Part shown: one piece after another, positions 1-9,877 of the stretch
How positions within the stretch are numbered: the first letter of the stretch is position 1
How the letters are laid out: each line of letters opens with the position of its first letter
Source: Chryseobacterium sp. JUb7
Lineage (GTDB): Bacteria > Bacteroidota > Bacteroidia > Flavobacteriales > Weeksellaceae
NCBI RefSeq assembly: GCF_024806495.1
Contig: NZ_JANUFF010000002.1
Location: 620,001 to 684,000 of the forward strand
DNA: 64,000 bases
Direction of reading: 5' to 3'
Notes under the pieces: generated by a model
The model's input: only the letters and a program-made list of their open reading frames with translations
Told to the model about the DNA's origin: nothing
Database searches by the model: none
Position numbers and translations under genes: made by a program

Positions 1-1617
1 TTTACGGAAATGTGGGAACGTTTCGGGTATTATTTGATTCTCGGAATTTTTGTTTTGTATGTAATTGAACCAACAGGTTTAAAAGGTGGTCTCGGACTCC
101 CGGATAAAACTGCAGACGACATTTTCGGAACGTATATCGCTTTAACGTATCTTACCCCTTTTATCGGAGGATTTTTGGCGGACAGAGTTTTAGGATATAT
201 AAAATCTATTTATTTAGGGGGAATTTTAATGGCAGCCGGATATATCGGAATGGGTATTTTTAAAGATCTTACTCTGTTTTATTCTTCATTAGCCTTAATT
301 ATTATTGGAAATGGATTCTTCAAACCTACCATCTCAACTTTATTAGGAAATTTATACTCCGAAGAACCTTACAAAGCCAATAAAGATTCAGGATACAATA
401 TTTTTTACATGGGAATTAATATTGGAGCATTTATCTGTAATATTATTGCCGCCTTTATGCGAAATAAATTCGGTTGGGGTGAAGCATTTATCACTGCCGG
501 AGTCGGGATGTTGATTGGTATGGTTATTTTTACCATCGGTAGAAAGCATTATATCCATGCAGCACAAATGAAACCTGTACAGGAAGGCGATACAAAGCTT
601 TCTGAGATTATGCTTAAAGTTTTTTTACCTGCTATTATTGCTGGAGTTATCGGTTGGCTTATTCCTAATAATATTTTTGGAAGTGACAGTACAGATGCAT
701 TTATTTTTGCCTGTGTACCTGTTATTTACTTCTATGCTTCTCTATATTTCAAAGCAAAACCGGAAGAAAAATCTTCCATCGGAGCTTTGTTATCCGTATT
801 TTTGATCAGTATGTTTTTCTGGGCAGTTTTCAAACAAAACGGAACAGCCTTGACAAGATGGGCCAATTATTATACAGACAGAAGTGTTCCTGCAGCTTTA
901 GAAAAACCATTAGAGGGAATTTATATGGTTGACGGGAAAGGTTATGAAGACAAAGAGGTGTCTGTTTATGACGATCAATACCAATCTCAAAAAGACAAAG
1001 ACGGAAATACTATTAAAGAAAAAGGAAAAGATGTTTATTTTAAAAACATTTCACCTGAACAACGTGCAGAATTAGAAAAAAATCCTGAGAAAAAAGTTTA
1101 TCTATACAATACAGAATTATTCCAATCGATCAATCCGTTTTGGGTAATTGCTTTAACGCCGCTTGTTGTCGGATTTTGGGCGTTATTGAGAAGAAAAGGC
1201 AAAGAACCTCTGACACCTACAAAAATTGTTCTGGGACTTTTCATTTCAGGGCTATCCTGCCTGGTTATGGTACTGGCAGTTTGGGCCGGAGATAATGGTG
1301 CTGTAAAAGTTTCGCCCTGGTGGCTGGTTGCCAGCTACGGAGTGATTACCGTCGGTGAGCTTTGCCTCTCGCCAATGGGACTGTCATTTGTTTCAAAACT
1401 TTCTCCTGCAAGAATTACGGCTTTAATGATGGGAGGTTTTTTCCTGGCAAACTCAGTGGGTAATAAACTTTCTGGGATTCTGGCAAGTACATGGTACAGT
1501 TATGACAATAAGATGAATTACTTCCTGGTTAACTTTGCATTGTTGATATTTGCGACATTATTAGGGCTTTCTATGTTAAAAAGGCTCAATAAAATTATGC
1601 AGGAAAAAGGTCATTAA
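1..1617 (+). CDS. POT family peptide transporter, 5' end cut by window edge
   Basis: Proton-coupled oligopeptide transporter of the inner membrane (MFS, PTR2/POT family). The reading frame is open from base 1 and begins FTEMWERF, which aligns with EMWERF near residues 30 of the two following paralogues, so roughly 20-35 N-terminal residues lie outside the window. ExxER (EMWER, proton coupling), the GNGFFKPTIS motif and GELCLSPMGLS near the C-terminus are all present. Unlike its two neighbours it carries a charged insertion of about 70 residues (around residues 300-375, rich in K, D, E and Y) between membrane segments. A hairpin terminator follows, so the three paralogues are probably separate units. 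Confidence 0.93.
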   Translation, partial: FTEMWERFGYYLILGIFVLYVIEPTGLKGGLGLPDKTADDIFGTYIALTYLTPFIGGFLADRVLGYIKSIYLGGILMAAGYIGMGIFKDLTLFYSSLALIIIGNGFFKPTISTLLGNLYSEEPYKANKDSGYNIFYMGINIGAFICNIIAAFMRNKFGWGEAFITAGVGMLIGMVIFTIGRKHYIHAAQMKPVQEGDTKLSEIMLKVFLPAIIAGVIGWLIPNNIFGSDSTDAFIFACVPVIYFYASLYFKAKPEEKSSIGALLSVFLISMFFWAVFKQNGTALTRWANYYTDRSVPAALEKPLEGIYMVDGKGYEDKEVSVYDDQYQSQKDKDGNTIKEKGKDVYFKNISPEQRAELEKNPEKKVYLYNTELFQSINPFWVIALTPLVVGFWALLRRKGKEPLTPTKIVLGLFISGLSCLVMVLAVWAGDNGAVKVSPWWLVASYGVITVGELCLSPMGLSFVSKLSPARITALMMGGFFLANSVGNKLSGILASTWYSYDNKMNYFLVNFALLIFATLLGLSMLKRLNKIMQEKGH

Positions 1618-1641
1618 TCCTTATTTATAATAAAGAAAATC

Positions 1642-1670
1642 AAGCTGTAGAGTTATTCTGCAGCTTTTTT
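1642..1670 (+). terminator. Rho-independent terminator of the first POT gene
   Basis: Ten-bp stem AAGCTGTAGA / TCTGCAGCTT with one G-U pair and a 5-nt loop, followed by a T run. Confidence 0.8.
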
Positions 1671-1750
1671 ATTTAAATATAAAATTAAAATCTTGCTGAA
1701 AACACAAAAAAAACTATATTTGTCAGTCTTAACAAAAATTAACAATAAAA

Positions 1751-3505
1751 ATGGATAATACTCAAGCATTAGGTCCAAAGCCGGATGAAATTGTAGAAAG
1801 AAGTGGTTCCAGACACCCAAAAGGATTATGGGTACTTTTCGGAACAGAAATGTGGGAGCGTTTCAACTTTTATGGAATGAGAGCTCTTTTGACGCTTTTC
1901 ATGGTAAATTCCTTATTAATAAAAGAAGCTGATGCGGCGATCATCTATGGTGGATTTTTAGCTTTATGTTATCTTACTCCACTTTTGGGAGGTTTCATTG
2001 CTGATAAATATATCGGAAACAGAAACGCGATCTTAATCGGAGGTTCATTAATGGCCATTGGTCAATTCTTACTGTTCATCAGTGCATCAAGCTTTTCCGC
2101 GGACTTAGGAAGTGCAAAAATGATCATGTGGCTGGCTTTATTCGTTATTATTTTCGGTAACGGATTCTTTAAGCCAAACATTTCCTCAATGGTAGGAAGC
2201 CTTTATCCTAAACAGGAAAAATCAAAACTAGACTCTGCTTTCACGATTTTCTACATGGGGATCAACATTGGAGCATTTTTAGGCCAGTTTATTTGTCCAT
2301 ACGTAGGAGACGTAAAAGATGCTGCAACGGGAGTGAGAGATATTTTTGCTTTCAAATGGGGATTCTTAGCGGCTTCCATTGCAATGGTAATCGGAACAGT
2401 AACATTCTTTATCCTTAAAAATAAATATGTAGTAACACCGGAAGGAAGACCTATCGGTGGGCTACCAAAAAACAATACAAGTGCAGATTTCGAAGAAGGT
2501 GAAACTCAAACAGCAAAATTCTCCGGAGCATCATTAGCTATTACAGGAGGTATTTTTGTTATTTTATTCTTTGCTTTCAGATATTTACTAGTAGGTGAAT
2601 TTGGGTTTAAAGCGGTAGAAATGGGGCAATTAATCAAAGGAATTATCTATCCTTTCATTTATGCTGCAGGTATTGCTTTGGCATTCTTAATTATGAGTTC
2701 TGCTGAAAATAAGATAGAAAAACAAAGAATTTGGGTAATCTATATCGTATCATTCTTTATTATTTTCTTCTGGGCAGCATTCGAACAGGCTGGTTCTTCA
2801 TTAACATTTATTGCAGATAACCAAACAGACAGAAGCATCTTCGGATGGAATATGCCGCCTTCGATGGTACAGATTTTCAATGGTATCTTCGTTGTATTGT
2901 TGGCAGTTCCTTTCAGTTTGTGTTGGGATAAATTAAGAGCAAAAGGAAAAGAGCCGGTTTCTCCAATGAAGCAGGCAATTGGTTTAGCTTTAATTGCTTT
3001 AAGTTATTTCATCATTGCACACAACGTAAAAGATCTAGGAAACTCAGGTTTATTGGCTATTAAATGGTTAATGCTATTATATTTCATCCAGACGTGCGGT
3101 GAGCTTTGTTTATCACCAATCGGTTTATCATTGGTAGGTAAATTAGCTCCTAAAAGATTCGCATCTTTATTATATGGTGTATTCTTTATTTCTAACGCTG
3201 CCGGTTATGCATTGGCTGGTTCATTAGGAGCATTGATTCCTGCAACTGGTGATAAGTTCACTAAAGCACAGGAAATCGGAGTAAATCTTCAGGATGTTTT
3301 AGACAAGAAAGTAACTTTAAATGCTGATCAGGTTGCAGCTTTTGAAAAGGCTCAGCTACCTTTAGTAAACCCTACTTTCGCAGGATTTGAAATCCATAAC
3401 TTATTCGAATTTTTCATGGTATTCGTAGTTCTTTGTGGTATTGCTGCTGTAATTTTAGCTTTAATTTCTCCAATTTTAAAGAAAATGATGCACGGTGTAA
3501 ACTAA
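1751..3505 (+). CDS. POT family proton-coupled peptide transporter
   Basis: Full-length 584-residue POT/PTR2 transporter importing di- and tripeptides with protons. It has the ExxER motif (EMWERFNFYGMRALL) in the first membrane segment, GNGFFKPNISSMVG, and GELCLSPIGLSLVGKLAP near the C-terminus, with about 12-14 hydrophobic segments. ATG follows an A-rich leader, typical of this phylum, where Shine-Dalgarno sites are weak. It is the second of three tandem paralogues. Substrate preference cannot be read from the sequence. Confidence 0.95.
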   Translation: MDNTQALGPKPDEIVERSGSRHPKGLWVLFGTEMWERFNFYGMRALLTLFMVNSLLIKEADAAIIYGGFLALCYLTPLLGGFIADKYIGNRNAILIGGSLMAIGQFLLFISASSFSADLGSAKMIMWLALFVIIFGNGFFKPNISSMVGSLYPKQEKSKLDSAFTIFYMGINIGAFLGQFICPYVGDVKDAATGVRDIFAFKWGFLAASIAMVIGTVTFFILKNKYVVTPEGRPIGGLPKNNTSADFEEGETQTAKFSGASLAITGGIFVILFFAFRYLLVGEFGFKAVEMGQLIKGIIYPFIYAAGIALAFLIMSSAENKIEKQRIWVIYIVSFFIIFFWAAFEQAGSSLTFIADNQTDRSIFGWNMPPSMVQIFNGIFVVLLAVPFSLCWDKLRAKGKEPVSPMKQAIGLALIALSYFIIAHNVKDLGNSGLLAIKWLMLLYFIQTCGELCLSPIGLSLVGKLAPKRFASLLYGVFFISNAAGYALAGSLGALIPATGDKFTKAQEIGVNLQDVLDKKVTLNADQVAAFEKAQLPLVNPTFAGFEIHNLFEFFMVFVVLCGIAAVILALISPILKKMMHGVN

Positions 3506-3528
3506 TCCGCATCAATAAAATATAAGTA

Positions 3529-3558
3529 AAACCTCTGCTAAGTCGGAGGTTTTTTTTA
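3529..3558 (+). terminator. Rho-independent terminator of the second POT gene
   Basis: Stem AAACCTCTG / CGGAGGTTT (one G-U pair), loop CTAAGT, then a long T run. Confidence 0.85.
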
Positions 3559-3648
3559 TTTTCGTATGTTCATTATTAAATTCTCAATTCTTGAGACAAT
3601 GTTTCGACAATTGAAAGAACCCTTAATTAAATTTATTCATATACAATT

Positions 3649-5160
3649 ATGAGCTTAACTTTAGACGAAATACAAAATTTCAAAGGAAAATATCCAAGGC
3701 AAATCTGGAGTCTGTTTTTCTCTGAAATGTGGGAACGTTTTTGTTTCTACGGAATGAGAGGAATGTTGGTATTCTTCATGATTTCACAACTTAACTTTCA
3801 CGAAAGTGAAGCCAATCTTCAATATGGTGCGACACAAGCTTTTGTGTATGCTTTTACATTTATCGGAGGATTATTTGCCGATAAAATTCTAGGTTTCAGA
3901 AAATCTTTGTTCTGGGGCGGACTTTTAATGATTGTGGGAAGTTTAATTCTCGCAACAGATCCACACAAGTTTTTCTTTCTGGGAATTGCATTTACGGTTG
4001 TAGGAACCGGTTTTTTTAAGCCCAATATTTCTTCGATGGTTGGTCAACTTTATAAACCAAACGATTCAAGAGCGGATGCCGGCTTCTCACTTTTCTATGC
4101 CGGAATCAACCTTGGAGCATTACTTGGTGGATATTTGTGTATCGCCATTGGAAAAGGAGAACTTCTTGCAAGCTATATTCCTGAAGAATTAAGATGGCAT
4201 CTTGCTTTTGGATTTGCTGCCATTGTTATGGTAATAAGCTTAATTAATTTTGTTTTTACCCAAAGAAGCTTAGGTACAATAGGTCTTCAGCCTGGACATC
4301 CTGATAACGAAATAAAATCCGCACCCATCCCAAAATGGCAGGAATACGGAGTTTATGTTTTATCATTAATCTTCGTTCCTATCATCATGACAATGGTCGC
4401 TAAAACCCAATATACAAATTATTTTATGGCGATAGTTGGTCCATTGACTTTAATTTATCTATTCTATGAAATGACGAAAGTAACTGCCGCTGAACGTAAA
4501 AAACTTTGGGCAGCTCTAATATTTATCATATTTTCTATTATTTTCTGGGGAATCTATGAACAAAGTGGTGGTTCACTAAGCATTTTTGCAGCGAAAAATT
4601 TAAATAAAGATCTTTTAGGTTTAGACCCTAATGGTGTAAACAATTCCGGAGGAGCTTTCTTTATCATCTTCCTTGCCCCGTTAATTGGATTGCTTTGGAT
4701 TTGGTTAAATAAAAGAAAAATAGAACCCAATACGATCATCAAATTCGGACTAGGATTTATTTTTCTGGGATTAGGGTACTATGTTTTATTTGCCACAAGA
4801 CTTTTTGTAAATCTTCAGGGAATTACTTCGCTGAATTTTTTCACCATTGCCTTATTGGTTATTACACTGGGAGAGCTATGCCTGTCGCCGATCGGATTAT
4901 CAATTATGACCAAACTTTCCACCAAAAATCTTCAGGGAATGATGATGGGAATGTGGTTTTTGGCCTCAGCATACGGACAGTATGTTGCCGGAATTATTGG
5001 TGCCGGATTGGCTACTGCTAAAGAAGGATCGACCAATTATGATGCTTTTATCACTTATACCGATGGATATAAACAATTGGGTTTATATGCGGTAATTGCT
5101 GGTGTAGTCTTAATTTTGATCTCTCCTTTTGTTAAAAAATTAATGCAGGATGTAAAATAA
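3649..5160 (+). CDS. POT family proton-coupled peptide transporter
   Basis: Third tandem POT/PTR2 transporter, 503 residues, inner membrane. ExxER (EMWERFCFYGMRGM), GTGFFKPNISSMVGQL and GELCLSPIGLSIMTKLS are present. It is about 80 residues shorter than the second copy because it lacks that protein's long loop near the C-terminus. A thioredoxin-fold gene starts 41 bp downstream with no strong terminator between, so the two may be co-transcribed. Confidence 0.95.
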   Translation: MSLTLDEIQNFKGKYPRQIWSLFFSEMWERFCFYGMRGMLVFFMISQLNFHESEANLQYGATQAFVYAFTFIGGLFADKILGFRKSLFWGGLLMIVGSLILATDPHKFFFLGIAFTVVGTGFFKPNISSMVGQLYKPNDSRADAGFSLFYAGINLGALLGGYLCIAIGKGELLASYIPEELRWHLAFGFAAIVMVISLINFVFTQRSLGTIGLQPGHPDNEIKSAPIPKWQEYGVYVLSLIFVPIIMTMVAKTQYTNYFMAIVGPLTLIYLFYEMTKVTAAERKKLWAALIFIIFSIIFWGIYEQSGGSLSIFAAKNLNKDLLGLDPNGVNNSGGAFFIIFLAPLIGLLWIWLNKRKIEPNTIIKFGLGFIFLGLGYYVLFATRLFVNLQGITSLNFFTIALLVITLGELCLSPIGLSIMTKLSTKNLQGMMMGMWFLASAYGQYVAGIIGAGLATAKEGSTNYDAFITYTDGYKQLGLYAVIAGVVLILISPFVKKLMQDVK

Positions 5161-5201
5161 AAGTAAGTAAATTATGCTTATTTTTACTCAAATATCAAAT
5201 C

Positions 5202-5735
5202 ATGAAGAAAATTATAAGCATAATCTGCCTATTTTGGTTAAGCCTCAGTTTTGCTCAGGTAAAATGGATGACGATTGAAGAAGCTTTACAGGCGCAGAAA
5301 GAAAATCCAAAAAAAATATTGATCGATTTCTATGCAGACTGGTGCGGACCCTGTAAAATAATGGATAAGAAAACCTACGGACATCAGGTGATTGCCGACT
5401 TTCTAAATGAAAATTATTATCCTGTAAAATTCAATGCAGAAGAAAAAAAATCTGTTGATATTTTCGGAAGAACTTTCTCCAATCCGGATACAGAACAGAA
5501 GAAAGGTAAAAACTCACTCCACGAATTCACTCAATACATGAACGTAGGAGCTGTTCCAAGCACTGTTTTTCTTGATGAAAACGGCGGACCGATTACCATT
5601 CTTCAGGGCGAATTATCAGCAAAGGAACTGGAGCCTTATTTGGAACTGATTTCTAAAAACCTTTATAAAAAAATTAAAACAAGACAACAGTGGGAAGACT
5701 ACCAGAAGAAATTCAAATCTAAAATTAAAGATTAA
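5202..5735 (+). CDS. Exported thioredoxin-fold protein
   Basis: A 177-residue protein with an N-terminal signal peptide (MKKIISIICLFWLSLSFAQ) and a thioredoxin domain with the redox motif WCGPCK at about residues 48-53 and the cis-proline loop VGAVPSTVF. It resembles the DUF255/thioredoxin_7-like periplasmic disulfide proteins common in Bacteroidota. It probably reduces or isomerises disulfides in the periplasm. It lies 41 bp behind a peptide transporter and is closed by its own terminator. Confidence 0.88.
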   Translation: MKKIISIICLFWLSLSFAQVKWMTIEEALQAQKENPKKILIDFYADWCGPCKIMDKKTYGHQVIADFLNENYYPVKFNAEEKKSVDIFGRTFSNPDTEQKKGKNSLHEFTQYMNVGAVPSTVFLDENGGPITILQGELSAKELEPYLELISKNLYKKIKTRQQWEDYQKKFKSKIKD

Positions 5736-5774
5736 CCGTAATTTTTTTCAGATTTTGTTTTTAAAAATATAACG

Positions 5775-5805
5775 AAGACTTTCAATTTTTTTGGAAGTCT
5801 TTTTT
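5775..5805 (+). terminator. Rho-independent terminator after the thioredoxin gene
   Basis: Nine-bp stem AAGACTTTC / GGAAGTCTT (one G-U pair) followed by TTTTT. Confidence 0.75.
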
Positions 5806-5877
5806 ATTTTACCGAAATTCGAGCTTTTATTTTTCCCATTCAAAACTTAGATCTGAAATCTCAGATCTCAGATAAAA

Positions 5878-7962
5878 ATGACTTTAGAAACCTCCATAGA
5901 ATATGTAAAGGGCATCGGCCCGGACAGAGCCAAACTTATCAAAAGTGTACTGGCCATTTCCAATGTAGAAGATCTTCTGAACTTCTACCCTATCCGTTAT
6001 CTGGATAAAAATAAAGTATACAAAGTTTCCCAGCTTCAGGAAACTAATCTCGACATTCAGTTAAAAGGAAAAATTACAAGTATTCAGGAAATCCAAACCG
6101 GCAAAACAAAAAGGCTTGCCGCTAAATTCAATGATGACACCGGAACGATGGATTTGGTGTGGTTTCAGTATTCAAAATGGCTGAAGGAGCAAATTCCTGT
6201 CAATAAGGAAATTTTTATTTTTGGGAAAATCAATGTCTTTAATAATCAATATTCAATGCCGCATCCGGAAATTGAAATTGAAGAAAAAAAAGAAAGCGAC
6301 AACCGCTTAAAACCTATTTATCCAAGTTCTGAAAAGCTGACCAAAAGAGGATTAAATCAAAAGTTTTTTCAAACTGTCTTAAGAAATATCTGCAAAGAAA
6401 TTCCCAATCTTATTGAGGAAAATATGCCAGATTATTTAATGAAACATTTTAAATTTCTATCACGGCAGCACACTTTTCTAAATATTCATTTTCCAAAAGA
6501 TATGGAGTATTTTGAAAAGGCCAATTACAGATTAAAGTTTGAAGAATCATTCTTTTTTCAACTGGGATACGGACTGAAAAAACTTCATCATAAAACCCAC
6601 AATTACGGAAACCCTTTTCCTATTGTTGGTGACTATTTTACCGGTTTTTATGAAAATCATCTGCCTTTTGAACTTACCGGTGCCCAGAAGCGAGTGTTGA
6701 AAGAAATTCGTCTGGATATGAAAAGACCTGTCCAGATGAACAGACTTTTACAGGGTGATGTAGGTTCCGGAAAAACTATGGTTGCTTTATTAACTATGCT
6801 TATTGCCATGGATAACGGTTTTCAGAGCTGTATGATGGCTCCGACCGAAATTCTCGCTCAACAGCATTATAACGGAATTAAAGATCTTTTGGCGAATACC
6901 AATATCAATGTCCGTTTATTAACCGGTTCTACAAAAGCTTCGCAACGAAAAATTATCCATCAGGAGCTTGAAAATGGTGAACTTTCTATTTTGGTAGGTA
7001 CACATGCTATTTTGGAGGATAAGGTTAAGTTTAAAAATCTGGGACTGGCTATTATTGATGAGCAGCATAGATTCGGGGTAGCGCAAAGAGCTAAACTATG
7101 GGCAAAAAATAAAATCCCCCCACACATTCTGGTCATGACGGCAACCCCTATTCCAAGGACATTGGCAATGAGTTTTTATTCAGATCTTGATGTTTCTGTA
7201 ATTGACGAAATGCCGGTGGGAAGAAAACCTATTATCACAGCTCACAGAAGAGAAAAAGACCGGGCTTATGTCTATGATTTCTGTCGTGAAGAGATTCAGA
7301 AAGGGCGGCAGGTTTATTTTGTATATCCTTTAATTGAAGAATCTGAAACATTAGATTATCGAAACCTAATGGAAGGGATGGATAATGTTATGGATAATTT
7401 CTCAAAATATAATGTCACCATGCTTCACGGCAAAATGAAACCTGATGAAAAAGATGCAGCCATGAATTATTTTGCATCCGGGAAAGCCGAAATTATGGTT
7501 GCTACAACGGTAATTGAAGTAGGCGTTAATGTTCCGAATGCTTCTGTAATGGTGATCGAAAGTGCCGAAAGATTTGGCTTGTCTCAGCTTCATCAGCTTC
7601 GCGGTCGTGTGGGCCGTGGTGCAGAACAGAGCTATTGTATTCTGATGACTTCAGACAAATTATCTTCAGACAGCAGAACCCGGATTAAAACCATGACAGA
7701 AACCAATGATGGGTTTAAAATTTCTGAAGTTGATATGCAGCTTCGTGGCCCGGGAGATATTCTGGGAACTCAGCAAAGTGGTGTCGTCGATTTTAAAAGG
7801 CTGGACCTTGTCAATGATTCCGCTATTATAAAACTGACTAAAAAAACAGTAGAAAAAATTCTTGAAAATGATCCGCTCCTGGCCAAACCGGATAATATGG
7901 CGATTAAAAATTATTACCTGAAATATTATAAAGGCAAAAATAAATGGAGTAAGATTTCTTAA
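5878..7962 (+). CDS. recG: ATP-dependent DNA helicase RecG
   Basis: RecG unwinds branched DNA and regresses stalled replication forks. The 694-residue length fits the family. It has an N-terminal wedge/OB domain (about residues 1-250), Walker A GDVGSGKT near residue 300, the DEQHRFGV motif II typical of RecG, TATPIPRTLA (motif III), and the helicase C domain with ATTVIEVGVNVPNAS and QLRGRVGRG. The ATG directly follows an AT-rich gap after the thioredoxin terminator. No partner gene is evident. Confidence 0.98.
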   Translation: MTLETSIEYVKGIGPDRAKLIKSVLAISNVEDLLNFYPIRYLDKNKVYKVSQLQETNLDIQLKGKITSIQEIQTGKTKRLAAKFNDDTGTMDLVWFQYSKWLKEQIPVNKEIFIFGKINVFNNQYSMPHPEIEIEEKKESDNRLKPIYPSSEKLTKRGLNQKFFQTVLRNICKEIPNLIEENMPDYLMKHFKFLSRQHTFLNIHFPKDMEYFEKANYRLKFEESFFFQLGYGLKKLHHKTHNYGNPFPIVGDYFTGFYENHLPFELTGAQKRVLKEIRLDMKRPVQMNRLLQGDVGSGKTMVALLTMLIAMDNGFQSCMMAPTEILAQQHYNGIKDLLANTNINVRLLTGSTKASQRKIIHQELENGELSILVGTHAILEDKVKFKNLGLAIIDEQHRFGVAQRAKLWAKNKIPPHILVMTATPIPRTLAMSFYSDLDVSVIDEMPVGRKPIITAHRREKDRAYVYDFCREEIQKGRQVYFVYPLIEESETLDYRNLMEGMDNVMDNFSKYNVTMLHGKMKPDEKDAAMNYFASGKAEIMVATTVIEVGVNVPNASVMVIESAERFGLSQLHQLRGRVGRGAEQSYCILMTSDKLSSDSRTRIKTMTETNDGFKISEVDMQLRGPGDILGTQQSGVVDFKRLDLVNDSAIIKLTKKTVEKILENDPLLAKPDNMAIKNYYLKYYKGKNKWSKIS

Positions 7963-8563
7963 AATAAAAAACCGCGCAAAGAATATCTTTACGCGGCCCC
8001 CTTATAAAACTGTTATTTAGAAGAAATTACTTTTTAAAATTTACTTTAGTAGTCATTGATCAATATTCTGTGAGATTGGTGTGAAAATATTTATGATATT
8101 ATTTGAATAAAATTCTCAATAACTATTAAAATAAATAAAAAACAAAATGAATTATGTTTCCAATTGCTTATTATAAAAACTAACTGGTTTTCGTTAAAGG
8201 ATTTTTTAAAATGAAACGAATTTAATGTCCTTTACCTACTTTTCGAGTTTTCATGATTGTACCGTTTTGTTTAAAGATCTTCTGCGCTTATAAATTGGAA
8301 ATTGATATAATTCATTTTGTTTAACTAACATTGTGATTTATATAATTTAGTTTCAATACTGAAACAATTATCTTTCATTCATTTACTGCTTTTATATGCT
8401 TTCTTTGTGTTGCTTGTTTGTCGTTACAAAAATGATGATACCGGGCTAAATAATTTTTATATGATTTCAATTTTTAATTACAAAATTTTCACCTTTATGT
8501 GAATATTATGTAACAAATACATTCCTACCTGATGAGATAAAATGCTAAAAATACCTTTATCCA
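7963..8563. other. 601-bp AT-rich gap with one hairpin
   Basis: No convincing gene. At 7972-7996 there is a 10-bp stem CCGCGCAAAG / CTTTACGCGG with one mismatch and a 5-nt loop, just behind recG. It lacks a clear T run on the plus strand, but T-rich sequence follows it on the minus strand, so it may end transcription from either side. Confidence 0.5.
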
Positions 8564-9010
8564 TCATATTTTCAGAATAAAATTATCTTTATTTAATCCT
8601 GAAGTATGATATTGCCAGGTTATTGTAACCACCTCTGAAACGATCTTTTTAAGACCTGGATAATTATCGGGTTTTCTGATAAAAACATTAGCACCCAGTA
8701 TAAAAAAATCTTCTATTTCGTTATCAGGAAGATTTTCACCATAAACAGCGATTACTATATTTCCCAACCTCGACTCAGATTTTATCTCCTGAATACATTC
8801 CCGGATATTTTTCCCGGATATTTTACTATTCATAAATAAAACCTCGGGAATATGACCTTCTTTGCTGTTCAGATAATCCAATAATTGTAATCCACTATTG
8901 AAACACTGAACCTTGATATCTATTTTTAATTCTTTAAATATATTTTTCAGAAGAATCTGATTGGCTTCGTCGTCATCTGCAAGAATGACATTCAGAAATT
9001 CCTTATTCAT
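8564..9010 (-). CDS. Receiver-like protein lacking the phospho-acceptor Asp
   Basis: A 148-residue protein with the CheY-like receiver fold: acidic triad ADDD at residues 11-14 and the conserved Lys in IRKP (about residue 113). At the position of the phospho-acceptor Asp the sequence reads LFMNSKISG, i.e. Asn at about residue 61, and the Thr/Ser switch residue is Tyr (IAVYGE, residue 90). It is therefore probably a pseudo-receiver that cannot be phosphorylated in the normal way. Its start overlaps the end of the upstream AraC-type gene by 8 bp, so the two are translated together and likely act together. Confidence 0.85.
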   Translation of the reverse strand: MNKEFLNVILADDDEANQILLKNIFKELKIDIKVQCFNSGLQLLDYLNSKEGHIPEVLFMNSKISGKNIRECIQEIKSESRLGNIVIAVYGENLPDNEIEDFFILGANVFIRKPDNYPGLKKIVSEVVTITWQYHTSGLNKDNFILKI

Positions 9011-9602
9011 AATGCATTTTAGTATTAATCATAAGGCTCGTTACCTTTCTTCTCTTCATCACAATTTTTTGAAACTGTGAAGGTGTGATTCCCGTTGTGT
9101 TTTTAAATTGTGTACTTAAATGAGCAACACTTGAATAGTTAAGCTTATGGGCAATTTCCGTAAGACTTTGCTTATTTCCAATGATCAGTTCTTTAGCATG
9201 TTCAATTTTTTGAAGAATAATAAAATTCTCAATTGATGTATGCGTAACTTCAGAAAATAAATTCGACAGATAACCGTAGCTGTGATTTAATTTTTCCGCG
9301 ATATAAATAGAAGCCTTTACCGGAATAATTTCTCCGGAAAATACCAATTCTACAATAGTATCTTTTATCTTTTGTACCAAAGTAGTTTTCTGATTTTCGA
9401 TAATCTCAATACCGTAATCTTCAAGATTTTTTTTAAAAGTCTTATGCTGTTCCTGGGTCAGAGTTTCATAAAATTCTACTTCTCCAAAATTCAGCAGACG
9501 GTATTTTAAGCCGTGTTCTTTAAGCTTTTCATCCAATATCTTTTTGCAAAGAGCATTGAAATCAAATTTCACATACATTTTCATCCTGATAGCGTGTCTC
9601 AA
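9003..9602 (-). CDS. AraC-family transcriptional regulator
   Basis: A 199-residue regulator with a C-terminal AraC/XylS double helix-turn-helix (about residues 105-185: YGYLSNLFSEVT, then SLTEIAHKLNYSSVAHLSTQFKN and GITPSQFQ). The N-terminal 100 residues are not a recognised sensor domain. An in-frame ATG (MKMYVKFDF) a few codons inside may be the true start. The downstream pseudo-receiver overlaps it. Target genes cannot be inferred. Confidence 0.88.
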   Translation of the reverse strand: MRHAIRMKMYVKFDFNALCKKILDEKLKEHGLKYRLLNFGEVEFYETLTQEQHKTFKKNLEDYGIEIIENQKTTLVQKIKDTIVELVFSGEIIPVKASIYIAEKLNHSYGYLSNLFSEVTHTSIENFIILQKIEHAKELIIGNKQSLTEIAHKLNYSSVAHLSTQFKNTTGITPSQFQKIVMKRRKVTSLMINTKMHYE

Positions 9603-9680
9603 ATTTCTACGTAAATATAGTAATTTATTTCATATAAAAGTGAAATAGAATATTTTTTTACGTTTTTTCCTAGCAAACGC

Positions 9681-9708
9681 AAAAAACTCCTGCATTATTG
9701 AATACAGG
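9681..9708 (-). terminator. Rho-independent terminator of the GNAT gene
   Basis: On the minus strand: stem CCTGTATT / AATGCAGG with one G-U pair, followed by a T6 run. It lies downstream of the acetyltransferase and upstream of the AraC gene. Confidence 0.7.
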
Positions 9709-9877
9709 AATTTAAACACTAAGGATGAAAAAAATATACTGATAAAAAGCTATAAAGCTTAAAACCAAGCATATGAATGTATTGTTATAAGTGATTTGGT
9801 TCTGATGCAAATATCAAACAAAACTAAATATCACTTGTTATAGAATTACAGGATAATGTTACAGAATTTTAAGTCAA

